A DNA stretch of 64,000 nt from Oscillospiraceae bacterium (GCA_015063985.1 SVTC01000001.1:108311-172310); one strand, 5' to 3'; shown: positions 38,698 to 48,067, numbered from the stretch's first letter. The notes: a model not told the origin generated them from the sequence alone. Numbers and translations are program-made.

Positions 38698-39420
38698 ATG
38701 AATCGTTCCCAAAAAACAAGAGAGTACGTTTCGGGATTAAAAAATGCCTCCTTTGTGGGAGTGGGATATTTTGCCGTGAGCTTCGGCTTCGGCGCTCTTG
38801 CCGCTTCCAAGGGGGTGAGTGTGTGGGGAGCCACCTTGATATCCCTTGTAAATCTAACAAGCGCAGGGCAGTTTGCCGGTCTTACCGTTATTGTGGCTCT
38901 GGGAAGCCTGTGGGAGCTTATCCTCACTCAGCTTGTTATCAACAGCCGCTATATGCTTATGAGCCTTGCTCTTACCCAAAGGCTGGATAAAAGCTTTACC
39001 GCTCCAAAGAGGATGGTCATGGCGTTTTTCAATACCGATGAGATCTTTGCTCTTTCAATGCAAAGGCAGTCGCCGCTGACCTTCCCTTATATGCTGGGGC
39101 TCGGTACCTTGCCGATAATCGGTTGGAGTGCGGGTACCTTGTGCGGCGCTCTTGCGGGTACTCTTTTGCCCGCCTTTGTCAGGGATTCTCTGTCGGTGAG
39201 CCTGTATGCCATGTTCGTTGCTATCGTACTGCCCGATGCAAGAAGCCATAGGGGAGTGCTGATTTGCGTTTTGATATCCGCTCTTTTGTCCTGCGGATTT
39301 GAATTTTTGCCCTTGCTTTCGTCCGTGTCCGACGGAGTTGCCATAGTATTGTGTACCGTTATTGCCGCCGCGGTATGCGCGGCGCTTTTCCCGGTAAAGC
39401 AAGAAAGGGAGGACGACTGA
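38698..39420 (+). CDS. azlC: AzlC family branched-chain amino acid exporter, large subunit
   Basis: Membrane subunit of the AzlCD-type exporter, by homology exporting branched-chain amino acids or analogues. 240 residues with about six to eight membrane segments; SFGFGALAASKGVS and INSRYMLMSLAL are characteristic. The start at MNRSQKT (38698) has GAAGGTG 7 nt upstream. TACAAT at 38639-38644 with a weak TTGTGT -35 may be its promoter. It overlaps azlD by 1 nt (TGATG). Confidence 0.88.
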   Translation: MNRSQKTREYVSGLKNASFVGVGYFAVSFGFGALAASKGVSVWGATLISLVNLTSAGQFAGLTVIVALGSLWELILTQLVINSRYMLMSLALTQRLDKSFTAPKRMVMAFFNTDEIFALSMQRQSPLTFPYMLGLGTLPIIGWSAGTLCGALAGTLLPAFVRDSLSVSLYAMFVAIVLPDARSHRGVLICVLISALLSCGFEFLPLLSSVSDGVAIVLCTVIAAAVCAALFPVKQEREDD

Positions 39421-39734
39421 TGTATTTTTATATTTGCGTTGCCGTAATGGCTGTGACCACCTATCTTATCCGTATGCTCCCCCTTACCCTTTTCAGAAAA
39501 AAGATCACAAATCCCTTTGTAAATTCCTTTCTTTACTACGTCCCCTGCGCCTGCCTTACGGCAATGACCGTTCCCGCCATCTTCTTTGCGACGGGGCATA
39601 TTGTAAGCGGCGCGGTGGGTCTTGTGTGCGCGGTAATATTGGCATTTTGCGGCTTGAAGCTTCCCGCTGTTGCGGCCGTAAGCTGTACTGCGGTCCTGAT
39701 ATGCGAGCTTTGCTTTTTGGGAGTGGGAATATAG
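39420..39734 (+). CDS. azlD: AzlD family branched-chain amino acid exporter, small subunit
   Basis: 104-residue partner of AzlC with four hydrophobic segments and the YLIRMLPLTLFRK block typical of AzlD. The ATG overlaps the azlC stop codon, so translation is coupled. No convincing terminator follows before the aro promoter. Confidence 0.88.
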   Translation: MYFYICVAVMAVTTYLIRMLPLTLFRKKITNPFVNSFLYYVPCACLTAMTVPAIFFATGHIVSGAVGLVCAVILAFCGLKLPAVAAVSCTAVLICELCFLGVGI

Positions 39735-39797
39735 GCTTTTAGAGAAAGTTTTTGCTTTGTGGCGAGAAAAAAGAATAACAATACCGAAAAAAACATA

Positions 39798-39826
39798 TTG
39801 ACTTTATCAATTTACTGTGATATAAT
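39798..39826 (+). promoter_or_regulatory. Promoter of the aro operon
   Basis: TTGACT (39798-39803), 17-nt spacer, TATAAT (39821-39826), 33 nt before the leader peptide start. Confidence 0.87.
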
Positions 39827-39859
39827 GTCAACATCAAAAAATCACGGGAGGCAGCAATA

Positions 39860-39937
39860 ATGAAGAATAACAAGTTTTATTATTTCTTTTATTACTTTAA
39901 AAAGGGCTGCCCGTTATCTGTGATCTCCAAGGCTTAA
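39860..39937 (+). CDS. Phe/Tyr-rich leader peptide of the aro operon
   Basis: A 25-codon ORF, too short for the ORF track, with GGGAGG 9 nt upstream of its ATG. Codons 6-13 read FYYFFYYF: eight aromatic residues in a row, then KKGCP and a stop at 39935-39937. It precedes a DAHP-synthase-led operon for Phe and Tyr and is followed by competing hairpins and an intrinsic terminator. This is the architecture of proteobacterial pheA-type attenuation: ribosome stalling at Phe/Tyr codons should favour read-through. Confidence 0.85.
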   Translation: MKNNKFYYFFYYFKKGCPLSVISKA

Positions 39938-40008
39938 GTGCCTTGGCATAAATAGAACGGACAGTCCGCATTGGTCGTGGTTTTAAAAACCCGAAATGCG
40001 GACTTTTT
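39904..40008 (+). promoter_or_regulatory. Transcription attenuator of the aro operon
   Basis: Antiterminator: GGGCTGCCCGTT (39904-39915) pairs with AACGGACAGTCC (39956-39967), one mismatch and one G-U. An inner hairpin CCAAGGC/GCCTTGG is nested inside. Terminator: AGTCCGCATT (39963-39972) pairs perfectly with AATGCGGACT (39995-40004), then T5. The two compete for AGTCC. A ribosome reaching the leader stop would cover the 5' antiterminator arm, allowing termination. Confidence 0.85.
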
Positions 40009-40049
40009 GTTTTCTTGATACTTATTTTCCATGCAAGAAGGTGCAAAAA

Positions 40050-41078
40050 ATGGCAATGAATTTCCACAGAAAGCTTCCTATCCCTCAGGAGGTAAAAAAA
40101 GAATACCCCTTGACCGAGAAAATGGAAAAGGTCAAGGCAGAGCGAGATGAAAGCATAAAGGCAGTCTTCGACGGAAGCTCTGACAAGTTTATTTTGATAA
40201 TCGGCCCCTGCTCCGCAGATCACAGAGAGCCCGTGCTGGAGTATATTTCCCGTCTGCGCAGGGTCCAGGAGCAGGTTGCGGACAAAATAATAATGATCCC
40301 CCGTATCTATACCAATAAGCCCAGAACCACGGGTCACGGCTATAAGGGGATGCTCCACCAGCCCGACCCGGAGGCAAAGCCCGATATGTACAAGGGCATA
40401 GTTGCCATCCGCGAGCTTCATATGAGCGCCTTGAGAGATTATGATTTTTCCTGCGCCGATGAAATGCTCTACCCCGAGAACCACCGTTATCTGTCAGATC
40501 TGCTTTCCTACGTTGCCATCGGAGCGCGCTCGGTGGAGAATCAGCAGCACAGACTTGTTGCCAGCGGTATTGAAAGCCCCGTCGGAATGAAAAATCCCAC
40601 CGGCGGTGACCTTAGTGTTATGATGAACTCCATCGTGGCGGCGCAGTCCGGTCACACCTTTCTTTACAGAGGCTGGGAGGTGACCAGCGACGGCAATCCC
40701 TACGTTCACTCGATTTTACGCGGTTATCTTGATTACTCGGGCAGAAGCGTTTCCAACTACCACTACGAGGATCTTTTAAGAGTAGAGGAGCTTTACGAGG
40801 CTTCAAATCTTACCAATCCATCCATAATCGTGGATACAAATCACAACAACTCGGGCAAAAAATATCTTGAACAGATACGCATTGCAAAGGATATAGTTCA
40901 CAGCCGCAATCAGAACGGAGATATCAAGCGCCTTGTAAAGGGGCTTATGATAGAAAGCTATCTTGAGGACGGAGCACAGTCCGCCGGAGAGCACGTCTTC
41001 GGAAAATCCATCACAGATCCGTGTCTCGGCTGGGAAAAGACCGAAAAACTCATATTCGATATCGCGGATAAGCTTTAA
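40050..41078 (+). CDS. aroF: 3-deoxy-7-phosphoheptulonate (DAHP) synthase, class I
   Basis: Condenses PEP and erythrose 4-phosphate, the entry step of the shikimate pathway. It belongs to the AroF/G/H class (LIIGPCSADHREPVLEY, RIYTNKPRTTGHGYKG, GIESPVGMKNPTGG, IVDTNHNNSGK). 342 residues without an extra ACT or chorismate mutase domain. The start at 40050 has AGAAGGTG upstream; the track ORF start lies in the attenuator. Which of aroF/G/H it corresponds to cannot be told by eye. Confidence 0.94.
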   Translation: MAMNFHRKLPIPQEVKKEYPLTEKMEKVKAERDESIKAVFDGSSDKFILIIGPCSADHREPVLEYISRLRRVQEQVADKIIMIPRIYTNKPRTTGHGYKGMLHQPDPEAKPDMYKGIVAIRELHMSALRDYDFSCADEMLYPENHRYLSDLLSYVAIGARSVENQQHRLVASGIESPVGMKNPTGGDLSVMMNSIVAAQSGHTFLYRGWEVTSDGNPYVHSILRGYLDYSGRSVSNYHYEDLLRVEELYEASNLTNPSIIVDTNHNNSGKKYLEQIRIAKDIVHSRNQNGDIKRLVKGLMIESYLEDGAQSAGEHVFGKSITDPCLGWEKTEKLIFDIADKL

Positions 41079-41099
41079 ATAAGGCAAGGGTGAAAAAAG

Positions 41100-42188
41100 A
41101 TGGCTAATAAGTTGGAAGAAGCAAGAAAGATAATCAACGAGGTAGACAGCAAAATGGCTGAGCTTTTCGTACAGAGAATGAGAGCCGCCGAAATGGTCTA
41201 CGAGCACAAAAAGGAATTCGGACTGCCTATTCTGGATCAAAAAAGAGAGGACGCGGTCATTGAGAAGAATTCCGCTTTGATCGAAGACGAGGTAATAAGG
41301 GGATATTACATTGATTATCTCAAGCATCTTATGAGTGTATCACGTGCCTATCAGTACCGTATGCAAAGCGGCCTGAAGGTCGCCTACAGCGGAGTGGAGG
41401 GTGCCTTTGCTCACATTGCCGCAAAAAGGATCTTTCCCGAGGCAAATTGCATATCCTGCAGTGATTTTAATGCGGCGTACAAGGCAGTGGCGAACGGTGA
41501 TTGCGACCTCGCGGTGCTCCCCATCGAAAACAGCTATGCGGGAGAGGTGGGGCAGACTATGGATCTGGTTTTCTCCGGCAGCCTTCACATCAACGGAATC
41601 TATGAATTGGAGATCCATCAGAACCTTCTCGGGCTTCCCGAGGCAAGGGTTGAGGACATAAAAAGGGTAACGAGCCATTCACAGGCGCTGAGTCAGTGCC
41701 ACGATTATTTAGAGCTGCGCGGCTTTAAAACCGAGGAAGCCACGAACACCGCACTTGCGGCAAAGGCAGTGGCGGAATTGGGGGATATATCCTACGGTGC
41801 CATAGCCAGTGCCGAGACCGCAGAGCTTTACGGCTTGAAGATCATTGAAGCCAACATTAATAAAAGCGGTGAGAACACCACGCGTTTTGCGGTGCTCTCC
41901 AAGGTGGGTGCTGATTCTCCCGCGCTTTCCAGCACGGTCCTCATGCTTACCGTAAAGCACGAGGCAGGCTCTCTTGCCAATGCGATAAGCATAATCGCTC
42001 AGCACGGCTATAATATGACCGCACTGAGGAGCAGACCTATGAAAAAGCATTCCTGGCAATATTATTTCTACATAGAAATAGACGGAACGGTAAAAAGCGA
42101 TAAGGGACAAAAAATGATAGCCGAATTAGGCAAGGTATGCGACACTCTTAAGGTTGCTGGAAGCTTTGCCCCTCACACGGAGATATAA
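41100..42188 (+). CDS. pheA: Bifunctional chorismate mutase/prephenate dehydratase (P-protein)
   Basis: Chorismate to prephenate to phenylpyruvate. Residues about 1-85 are an AroQ-type mutase helix bundle (VDSKMAELFVQRMRAAEMV). About 92-275 are prephenate dehydratase (VAYSGVEGAFAHIAAKRIF, VLPIENSYAGEV, NTTRFAVLS). About 280-355 are an ACT domain for Phe feedback (HEAGSLANAISIIAQHGYNMTALRSRP). 362 residues, 21 nt after the DAHP synthase gene. Confidence 0.95.
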   Translation: MANKLEEARKIINEVDSKMAELFVQRMRAAEMVYEHKKEFGLPILDQKREDAVIEKNSALIEDEVIRGYYIDYLKHLMSVSRAYQYRMQSGLKVAYSGVEGAFAHIAAKRIFPEANCISCSDFNAAYKAVANGDCDLAVLPIENSYAGEVGQTMDLVFSGSLHINGIYELEIHQNLLGLPEARVEDIKRVTSHSQALSQCHDYLELRGFKTEEATNTALAAKAVAELGDISYGAIASAETAELYGLKIIEANINKSGENTTRFAVLSKVGADSPALSSTVLMLTVKHEAGSLANAISIIAQHGYNMTALRSRPMKKHSWQYYFYIEIDGTVKSDKGQKMIAELGKVCDTLKVAGSFAPHTEI

Positions 42189-42198
42189 GGAAAAAGTT

Positions 42199-43212
42199 AT
42201 GAAGATACATTTGAATTTAGGCGAGGCAAGCTACGATATAGTTGTTGAAAGAGGTGTCCTTGCAAGAGCCGGCGAGGAGCTCGATCTTTCCCGACGTGTC
42301 CTTGTGGTGACGGATAGCGGCGTGCCCGTCCAATATGCGAGAACAGTTGCCGATCAGTGCAAAAAGGCGATCATATGCACGGTGGAGCAGGGAGAGGGCT
42401 CAAAAAGCCTCGAGGGCTTCGGCAAGCTTCTTGAGGTGATGCTGCAAAACGGCTTTTCCAGAAGGGATTGCGTTGTAGCGGTAGGCGGAGGAGTTGTAGG
42501 CGATCTTTCGGGCTTTGCCGCCTCGGTATATATGCGGGGAATAGATTTTTACAATATCCCCACCACTCTTCTTTCCCAGATAGATTCCTCCATCGGAGGC
42601 AAGACCGCCATAAATCTCGGCGGAGTAAAAAACATCGTAGGTGCCTTTTATCAGCCGAAAAAGGTGCTTATAGATCCCGAGCTTTTATCATCTCTTCCTG
42701 CAAGACAGATCTCCAACGGTCTTGCCGAGGCGGTGAAGATGTCACTTACCTCCGACAGTGAGCTTTTTGATATCTTCGAAAACGAGGATATTGAAAGCAA
42801 TCTGGACCGTATCATAATACGCTCTCTGAACATAAAGAAAAACGTGGTGGAGCAGGACGAAAAGGAGGCGGGGCTGAGACGGATACTCAACTTCGGCCAC
42901 ACCGTCGGTCACGGCATTGAAAGCAGTGAGGGCAACAGCCGTCTGTATCACGGCGAATGCGTTGCCTTGGGTATGATCCCAATGTGCGGCGAGGATATCA
43001 GACCAAGGCTTATAGAGGTCTTGAAAAAATGCGGACTTTACAGAGAAATAGAATACGATTGGGACAAGATAACCAAAGCCGCCTTCCACGATAAAAAGGC
43101 AGACGGTGATATGGTTACCGTGACAACTGTAAAAAAAATAGGCAGCTTTGAGATGAAAAAGGTAAAATGTCTTGAAGTAATAGAAATGTCAAGGGCTTGC
43201 CTGAAAGGTTGA
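42199..43212 (+). CDS. aroB: 3-dehydroquinate synthase
   Basis: NAD- and metal-dependent cyclisation of DAHP, step 2 of the shikimate pathway. VVAVGGGVVGDLSGFAASVYMRGI, PTTLLSQIDSSIGGKTAIN and the metal histidines in LNFGHTVGHGIE and LYHGECVALGM are intact. 337 residues. The start at 42199 follows AAGGA; the longer track ORF overlaps pheA. Confidence 0.95.
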   Translation: MKIHLNLGEASYDIVVERGVLARAGEELDLSRRVLVVTDSGVPVQYARTVADQCKKAIICTVEQGEGSKSLEGFGKLLEVMLQNGFSRRDCVVAVGGGVVGDLSGFAASVYMRGIDFYNIPTTLLSQIDSSIGGKTAINLGGVKNIVGAFYQPKKVLIDPELLSSLPARQISNGLAEAVKMSLTSDSELFDIFENEDIESNLDRIIIRSLNIKKNVVEQDEKEAGLRRILNFGHTVGHGIESSEGNSRLYHGECVALGMIPMCGEDIRPRLIEVLKKCGLYREIEYDWDKITKAAFHDKKADGDMVTVTTVKKIGSFEMKKVKCLEVIEMSRACLKG

Positions 43213-43216
43213 AGAA

Positions 43217-44305
43217 ATGAAAAACACCTTCGGAAACAGCGTGGCGGTTACAATATTCGGAGAAAGCCACGGAGAATATATCGGCGCCGTTATCGACGGA
43301 CTTGCACCGGGAATAAAGGTTGACAGAGAATATATCGCTCATATGCTCACTCTGCGCCGTCCCGACGGAAAAATATCCACACCCCGAAAGGAAAAGGATG
43401 AATTCAAAATAATAAGCGGAGTGGTGGAGGATACCACCACGGGAACTCCCGTGACTCTGCTTATCCCCAATGAAAACGTAAAGAGCGGTGATTACTCCGA
43501 AATGAGGACCGTTGCACGCCCTTCTCACGCCGACTACACCGCAGAGTGTAAGTATCACGGCTATCAGGACTCCAGGGGGGGCGGACATTTCAGCGGACGC
43601 ATCACCGCGGCTCTGGTTGCCGCAGGAGCGATATGTAAATTCGCTCTGGAGCAAAAGGGCATCCGTATAGGCAGCCACGTGAAAAAATGTGCGGGAGTAG
43701 AGGATCGGGACTTTCAGGATCTTCTTTGGGATATAGAAACTCTTAACCAAAAGACCTTTGCGGTGCTTAACGAGGAGAAGGGCGAAAAAATGCGAAAGGC
43801 CATTCTTGAAGCGGCATCGGAGGGGGACAGTGTCGGCGGAGTAGTCGAGACCGCCGTTGTGGGTATGCCCCAAGGCGTTGGAGAGCCCTGGTTTGATTCG
43901 TTGGAGAGCGTGCTTTCCCATATGCTTTTCTCCATTCCCGCGGTCAAGGGAGTTGAATTCGGCGCAGGCTTTAAGATCAGCGATATGCGCGGAAGTCAGG
44001 CGAACGATCCGATGGGAATAGCGGGAGACAGAGTATACACCGTTACAAATAACAACGGAGGAATAAACGGTGGTATTACCAACGGTATGCCAATTGTATT
44101 CCGCACTGCAATAAAGCCCACGCCAACCATATTCAAGCCTCAGAGCACGGTGGATTTCAAAACAATGACCGAGAGGGTTCTTGAGCCCAAGGGAAGACAC
44201 GATCCCGCAATAGTACACCGCGCAAGAGTGGTGCAGGATGCGGCGACGGCTATAGCTTTGTGCGATGCTTTGGCAATGCGCTTCGGTACGGATTGGCTAA
44301 AATAA
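43217..44305 (+). CDS. aroC: Chorismate synthase
   Basis: Reduced-FMN-dependent removal of phosphate from EPSP, giving chorismate (step 7). FGESHGEYIGAVIDG, the RPSHADYTAECKYHGYQDSRGGGHFSGR block and GDRVYTVTNNNGGINGGITNG are family signatures. 362 residues. 4 nt after the aroB stop. Confidence 0.96.
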   Translation: MKNTFGNSVAVTIFGESHGEYIGAVIDGLAPGIKVDREYIAHMLTLRRPDGKISTPRKEKDEFKIISGVVEDTTTGTPVTLLIPNENVKSGDYSEMRTVARPSHADYTAECKYHGYQDSRGGGHFSGRITAALVAAGAICKFALEQKGIRIGSHVKKCAGVEDRDFQDLLWDIETLNQKTFAVLNEEKGEKMRKAILEAASEGDSVGGVVETAVVGMPQGVGEPWFDSLESVLSHMLFSIPAVKGVEFGAGFKISDMRGSQANDPMGIAGDRVYTVTNNNGGINGGITNGMPIVFRTAIKPTPTIFKPQSTVDFKTMTERVLEPKGRHDPAIVHRARVVQDAATAIALCDALAMRFGTDWLK

Positions 44306-44324
44306 GTTTTACAGGTAACAGCAA

Positions 44325-45572
44325 ATGAAACACTACGGTTGTATAGGAAAAAAGCTTACCCATAGCTTCTCAAAGGAGATCCATAAGGAGCTTGCGGATT
44401 ACGAATATAAGCTCATTGAGCTTGGAGAGGATGAGATCGGGCCTTTTTTTGAGAAAAGGGATTTTGAAGCCATCAACGTTACCATACCCTATAAGCAAAG
44501 GGTGATCCCGTATCTTGATAAGGTTAGCGATATAGCAAGGCGCATAGGAGCGGTAAACACCATAGTCAATAAAAAGGGCTCTCTTTACGGCTATAATACG
44601 GACTATTACGGAATGAAGGCTCTTATAGAAAGGGTCGGTCTGGTGCTCGAGGGAAAAAAGGTGCTGGTGCTCGGTACGGGCGGAACGAGCAAGACTGCCC
44701 GTGTGGTAGCCGCTGATATGGGAGCCGAAAGCGTACTTACCGTCAGCAGAAAAAAGACCGATGAATATATCAGCTATGACGATGCTCGGGCTATCCACAA
44801 CGACGCCGAGATAATAATCAACACCACTCCGTCGGGAATGTATCCCGACGTTGATTCCAAGCCCATTGATATTGCTCCCTTTTTTAAGCTTGAGGGTGTG
44901 ATAGATGCAGTATACAACCCGCTCTGCACAAATCTTGTGCTGGATGCAAGAAAGAGAGGCATTAAGGCCGAGGGCGGTCTTTATATGCTGGTAATGCAGG
45001 CAGTGGTTGCGGTTGAAAGGTTTTTGGATATCAAGATAGAAAAAAGCAGAGCCGACAGTGTATTTGCATCTGTTTTTGCCTCAAAGGAAAACCTGGTATT
45101 AACGGGAATGCCCGGAAGCGGAAAAAGCACGGTGGGAGCTCTGATCAATATAGAGGGATTTGAGCTTATTGATACTGACAGAGAAATCGAAAAGCGTTGC
45201 GGATGCAGTATAAAGGAGCTTATAGCCGCAAAGGGCGAGGTGTGTTTTCGCGATCTTGAAACGGAGGTCATCAGGGACGTATCCTCGAAAACGGGAAGGA
45301 TAATCTCCACCGGCGGCGGTGCCATACTAAGGGAGGAAAACGTAAGAAGCCTCAAGCAAAACGGAAAGCTTTTTTTTATAGATGCCGAGCTTTCAAGGCT
45401 TAAGGCAAGTGATGACAGACCTCTTTCCGATACGGCGGATAAGCTGACAAGGCTTTACAACGAAAGAATAGATATATACAAAGCCACCTCCGACGTAAGG
45501 GTCCCCGATCTTGCCACTGCTGCTAAAGAGGCGGAATACATTTTACAAAAGCGAATGGAGCTGATACCGTGA
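44325..45572 (+). CDS. aroEK: Fused shikimate dehydrogenase/shikimate kinase
   Basis: Two consecutive shikimate steps in one chain. Residues about 1-245 are AroE (GKKLTHSFSKEIHKEL substrate loop, NVTIPYKQ with the catalytic lysine, LGTGGTSKTA NADP loop). About 255-410 are AroK (P-loop LTGMPGSGKSTVG, DTDREIEKRCG, STGGGAILREEN, DDRPLS lid). 415 residues with no gap or frameshift between the parts. The last codons overlap the aroQ start by 4 nt. Confidence 0.93.
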   Translation: MKHYGCIGKKLTHSFSKEIHKELADYEYKLIELGEDEIGPFFEKRDFEAINVTIPYKQRVIPYLDKVSDIARRIGAVNTIVNKKGSLYGYNTDYYGMKALIERVGLVLEGKKVLVLGTGGTSKTARVVAADMGAESVLTVSRKKTDEYISYDDARAIHNDAEIIINTTPSGMYPDVDSKPIDIAPFFKLEGVIDAVYNPLCTNLVLDARKRGIKAEGGLYMLVMQAVVAVERFLDIKIEKSRADSVFASVFASKENLVLTGMPGSGKSTVGALINIEGFELIDTDREIEKRCGCSIKELIAAKGEVCFRDLETEVIRDVSSKTGRIISTGGGAILREENVRSLKQNGKLFFIDAELSRLKASDDRPLSDTADKLTRLYNERIDIYKATSDVRVPDLATAAKEAEYILQKRMELIP

Positions 45573-45997
45573 AAATATTTGTTATCAACGGGCCCAATCT
45601 GAATATGCTGGGCATAAGAGAGCCCGATCACTACGGGAAAGAGACCTACAGCGATCTTGTGGAAATGATAAAGGAGCATTGCCGCCAAAAGGGTATCGAG
45701 GCGGAGATTTATCAGTCCAATCACGAGGGCGATCTTGTGGACAAGATACAAGCCGCTTACAATAATGCCGACGGCATAGTTATAAATCCGGGCGCCTATA
45801 CCCATACCAGTATCGCTATTTTGGATGCGGTGAAATCCGTTAATATTCCGACCGTAGAGGTGCATATCTCAAGGGTGGAGGAGCGTGAGGATTTCCGTCA
45901 GATAAGCTATATAAGGCTTGCTTGCGTAAAGACCATAACCGGTCACGGATTGAAGGGATATCTTGAGGCAATTGATTTTCTGGCCGAGGATAAATAA
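45569..45997 (+). CDS. aroQ: 3-dehydroquinate dehydratase, type II
   Basis: Dehydration of 3-dehydroquinate (step 3). The small type II enzyme: NGPNLNMLGIREPDHYG with the catalytic Tyr/Arg loop, IYQSNHEGDLVDKI, NPGAYTHTSIAI, EVHISRVEEREDFR. 142 residues. It starts with GTG in a GTGA overlap with aroEK, so translation is coupled. Confidence 0.95.
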   Translation: MKIFVINGPNLNMLGIREPDHYGKETYSDLVEMIKEHCRQKGIEAEIYQSNHEGDLVDKIQAAYNNADGIVINPGAYTHTSIAILDAVKSVNIPTVEVHISRVEEREDFRQISYIRLACVKTITGHGLKGYLEAIDFLAEDK

Positions 45998-47200
45998 ATG
46001 ATAGCAAACATCTCACCTTTTAAGCTTAAGGGCTCGGTGGATGCCCCGCCCTCGAAAAGCATGGCGCACAGATACCTTATCGGTGCGGCGCTCTCGGGGC
46101 AAAAATGCACCCTTTCCGGAATTGATTACAGCGAGGATTTTCTTGCAACGGCAGACTGTCTTGCCGCGCTTGGCGTTAAAATAACAAAGAACGAGGACTC
46201 GGTTGAGATAGATCCCAAGGGCTTTATGAAGGTAAAAGCCCCGATCCTGGAGTGCAGAGAAAGCGGCAGCACCTTCAGATTCTTTATTCCTTTGGCGCTT
46301 TGCCTGGGTGAAAGAGTGGTGCTGCACGGCAGTGAAAGGCTTCTTGCAAGACCCCTTGACGTTTATGAAAGGATCTGCCTTGACGAGGGCTTTTACTTTA
46401 AAAAAGGTAGTAATACCTTTACTGTTTGCGGATATCTTAAGCATACCGACTTCAAGGTTCGGGGAGATATAAGCAGCCAGTTTATAACGGGACTGATCTT
46501 TGCCTTGGTCTATCTTGGCAAGGGAGGTGCGGTGGAGATAATCCCTCCCTTCGAGAGCAGATCTTATATCGACCTTACCATATCGGCACTTGCCTCCTTC
46601 GGTGCCAATGTGAAATTTACAGATCCATACAGAATAGAGATCACCCCGTCAAGGCTTGGAGCTTTCTCGGGCAGGATCGAGGGTGATTGCTCAAATGCGG
46701 CGTTTTTGGAAGCCTTCAATCATCTTGGCTCTGAGGTGAAAATAGGTAACTTAAAGCCGGACACCCTTCAGGGCGACAGGGTTTACTCCGAAAATTTTAA
46801 GCTTATCTCAGAGGGGATGCCCACCGTCGACGTGTCTGACTGTCCCGACCTTGCCCCCGTTATGTTTGCCCTTGCCGCAATGAAAAACGGTGCGGTCTTT
46901 ACGGGAACCGATCGCTTGAAGTCAAAGGAGAGCGACCGCGGAGCCGCAATGCACGAGGAGCTTAAAAGACTTGGCGGCGGACTTGTTTTCGGAGATAATT
47001 CAATAACAGTGCCAAAGCAGACTCTGTCCTATAAGGGAGAGCCCATCGACGGACACAACGATCACCGTATCGTAATGGCTATGTCGGTCATACTTTCTCA
47101 AACGGGCGGTGTGATAAACGGGGCGGAGGCTATAAAAAAGAGCTACCCCGGATTTTTTAGTGATATAATCGCTCTCGGAGCAAAGGTGGAATTAAAATGA
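45998..47200 (+). CDS. aroA: 3-phosphoshikimate 1-carboxyvinyltransferase (EPSP synthase)
   Basis: Adds the enolpyruvyl group of PEP to shikimate 3-phosphate (step 6). The PPSKSMAHRYLIGAAL block, ECRESGSTFRFFIPLA, SSQFITGLIFAL, and KESDRGAAMHEEL with DGHNDHRIVMAMSV are present. 400 residues, slightly short against the usual roughly 430. Directly abuts aroQ; tyrA overlaps its end by 4 nt. Confidence 0.95.
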   Translation: MIANISPFKLKGSVDAPPSKSMAHRYLIGAALSGQKCTLSGIDYSEDFLATADCLAALGVKITKNEDSVEIDPKGFMKVKAPILECRESGSTFRFFIPLALCLGERVVLHGSERLLARPLDVYERICLDEGFYFKKGSNTFTVCGYLKHTDFKVRGDISSQFITGLIFALVYLGKGGAVEIIPPFESRSYIDLTISALASFGANVKFTDPYRIEITPSRLGAFSGRIEGDCSNAAFLEAFNHLGSEVKIGNLKPDTLQGDRVYSENFKLISEGMPTVDVSDCPDLAPVMFALAAMKNGAVFTGTDRLKSKESDRGAAMHEELKRLGGGLVFGDNSITVPKQTLSYKGEPIDGHNDHRIVMAMSVILSQTGGVINGAEAIKKSYPGFFSDIIALGAKVELK

Positions 47201-48054
47201 TTGTAGACGTTAGTAAAAAAATTCTTATAGTCGGCCTGGGACTTTTGGGCGGAAGCTATGCCAAGGTGTTAAAGCGCTTTGGATTCCATATAAGCGCCAT
47301 TACTCTGGAGCAAAGCTCTATAGACTATGCCTTGAGGGAGGGCCTTATAGACGAAGGCTCTGTAAGTATTGACGAAAGGCTTGTAAAAGAGGCGGATCTT
47401 GTTATTTTCGCTCTCTACCCCCACGTTTTCGTGGAATGGATAGAAAAGAATCAGCATCTTTTTAAAAGCGGTGCACTTATAACCGATGTGACCGGTGTTA
47501 AGGGCAGCATAGTATATAAGATCCAGGAAATGCTTCGCGAGGACGTGGAGTTTATTGCAGCCCATCCTATGGCGGGAAGGGAGGTCTCGGGCGTGGAAAA
47601 CAGCACCGATAAAATGTTTGTCGGCGCAAACTACATAGTGACCCCCACCGAGAAAAACACTCCCGAGGCTGTAAGCACCTGTATGGAGCTGGGGAGACTG
47701 TTGGGCTTTTCCAACGTTACCACCCTTTCTCCCGAGGAGCACGATGAAATGATCGGCTTTCTCTCTCAGCTTACGCATTGCATCGCCATTACTCTGATGA
47801 CCTGCAACGATAAGGAGAATATGGAAAGATTCACCGGTGACTCCTTCAGGGATCTTACCAGGATCGCAAGGATCAACGATCTTATGTGGAGCGAGCTTTT
47901 CGTTGCAAATAAGCCTGCTCTTGTTGAACAGATGGATCTTTTCATAAATAAGTTCAACGATCTTAAAAGAATGCTGGAGCAAGAGGATATAGAGGGTATG
48001 AGGCAGATGATGCGCCATTCTACCCAAAGACGTGCTCTTTTCGATAAGAAGTAA
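47197..48054 (+). CDS. tyrA: Prephenate dehydrogenase
   Basis: NAD(P)-dependent oxidation of prephenate to 4-hydroxyphenylpyruvate on the Tyr branch. NAD loop ILIVGLGLLGGSYAKVL; catalytic-region motifs AAHPMAGREVSGVENS and QLTHCIAITL. 285 residues with no C-terminal ACT domain, so Tyr feedback may be absent or through the core domain. ATGA overlap with aroA. Confidence 0.93.
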   Translation: MIVDVSKKILIVGLGLLGGSYAKVLKRFGFHISAITLEQSSIDYALREGLIDEGSVSIDERLVKEADLVIFALYPHVFVEWIEKNQHLFKSGALITDVTGVKGSIVYKIQEMLREDVEFIAAHPMAGREVSGVENSTDKMFVGANYIVTPTEKNTPEAVSTCMELGRLLGFSNVTTLSPEEHDEMIGFLSQLTHCIAITLMTCNDKENMERFTGDSFRDLTRIARINDLMWSELFVANKPALVEQMDLFINKFNDLKRMLEQEDIEGMRQMMRHSTQRRALFDKK

Positions 48055-48067
48055 CGGAGGCCGAAAA

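Noticed and set aside
44325-45572. Possible frameshift merging aroE and aroK artificially
   Set aside because: The frame is continuous, both domains are complete, and the downstream aroQ start overlaps the end in the expected way, so a true fusion is the simpler reading.
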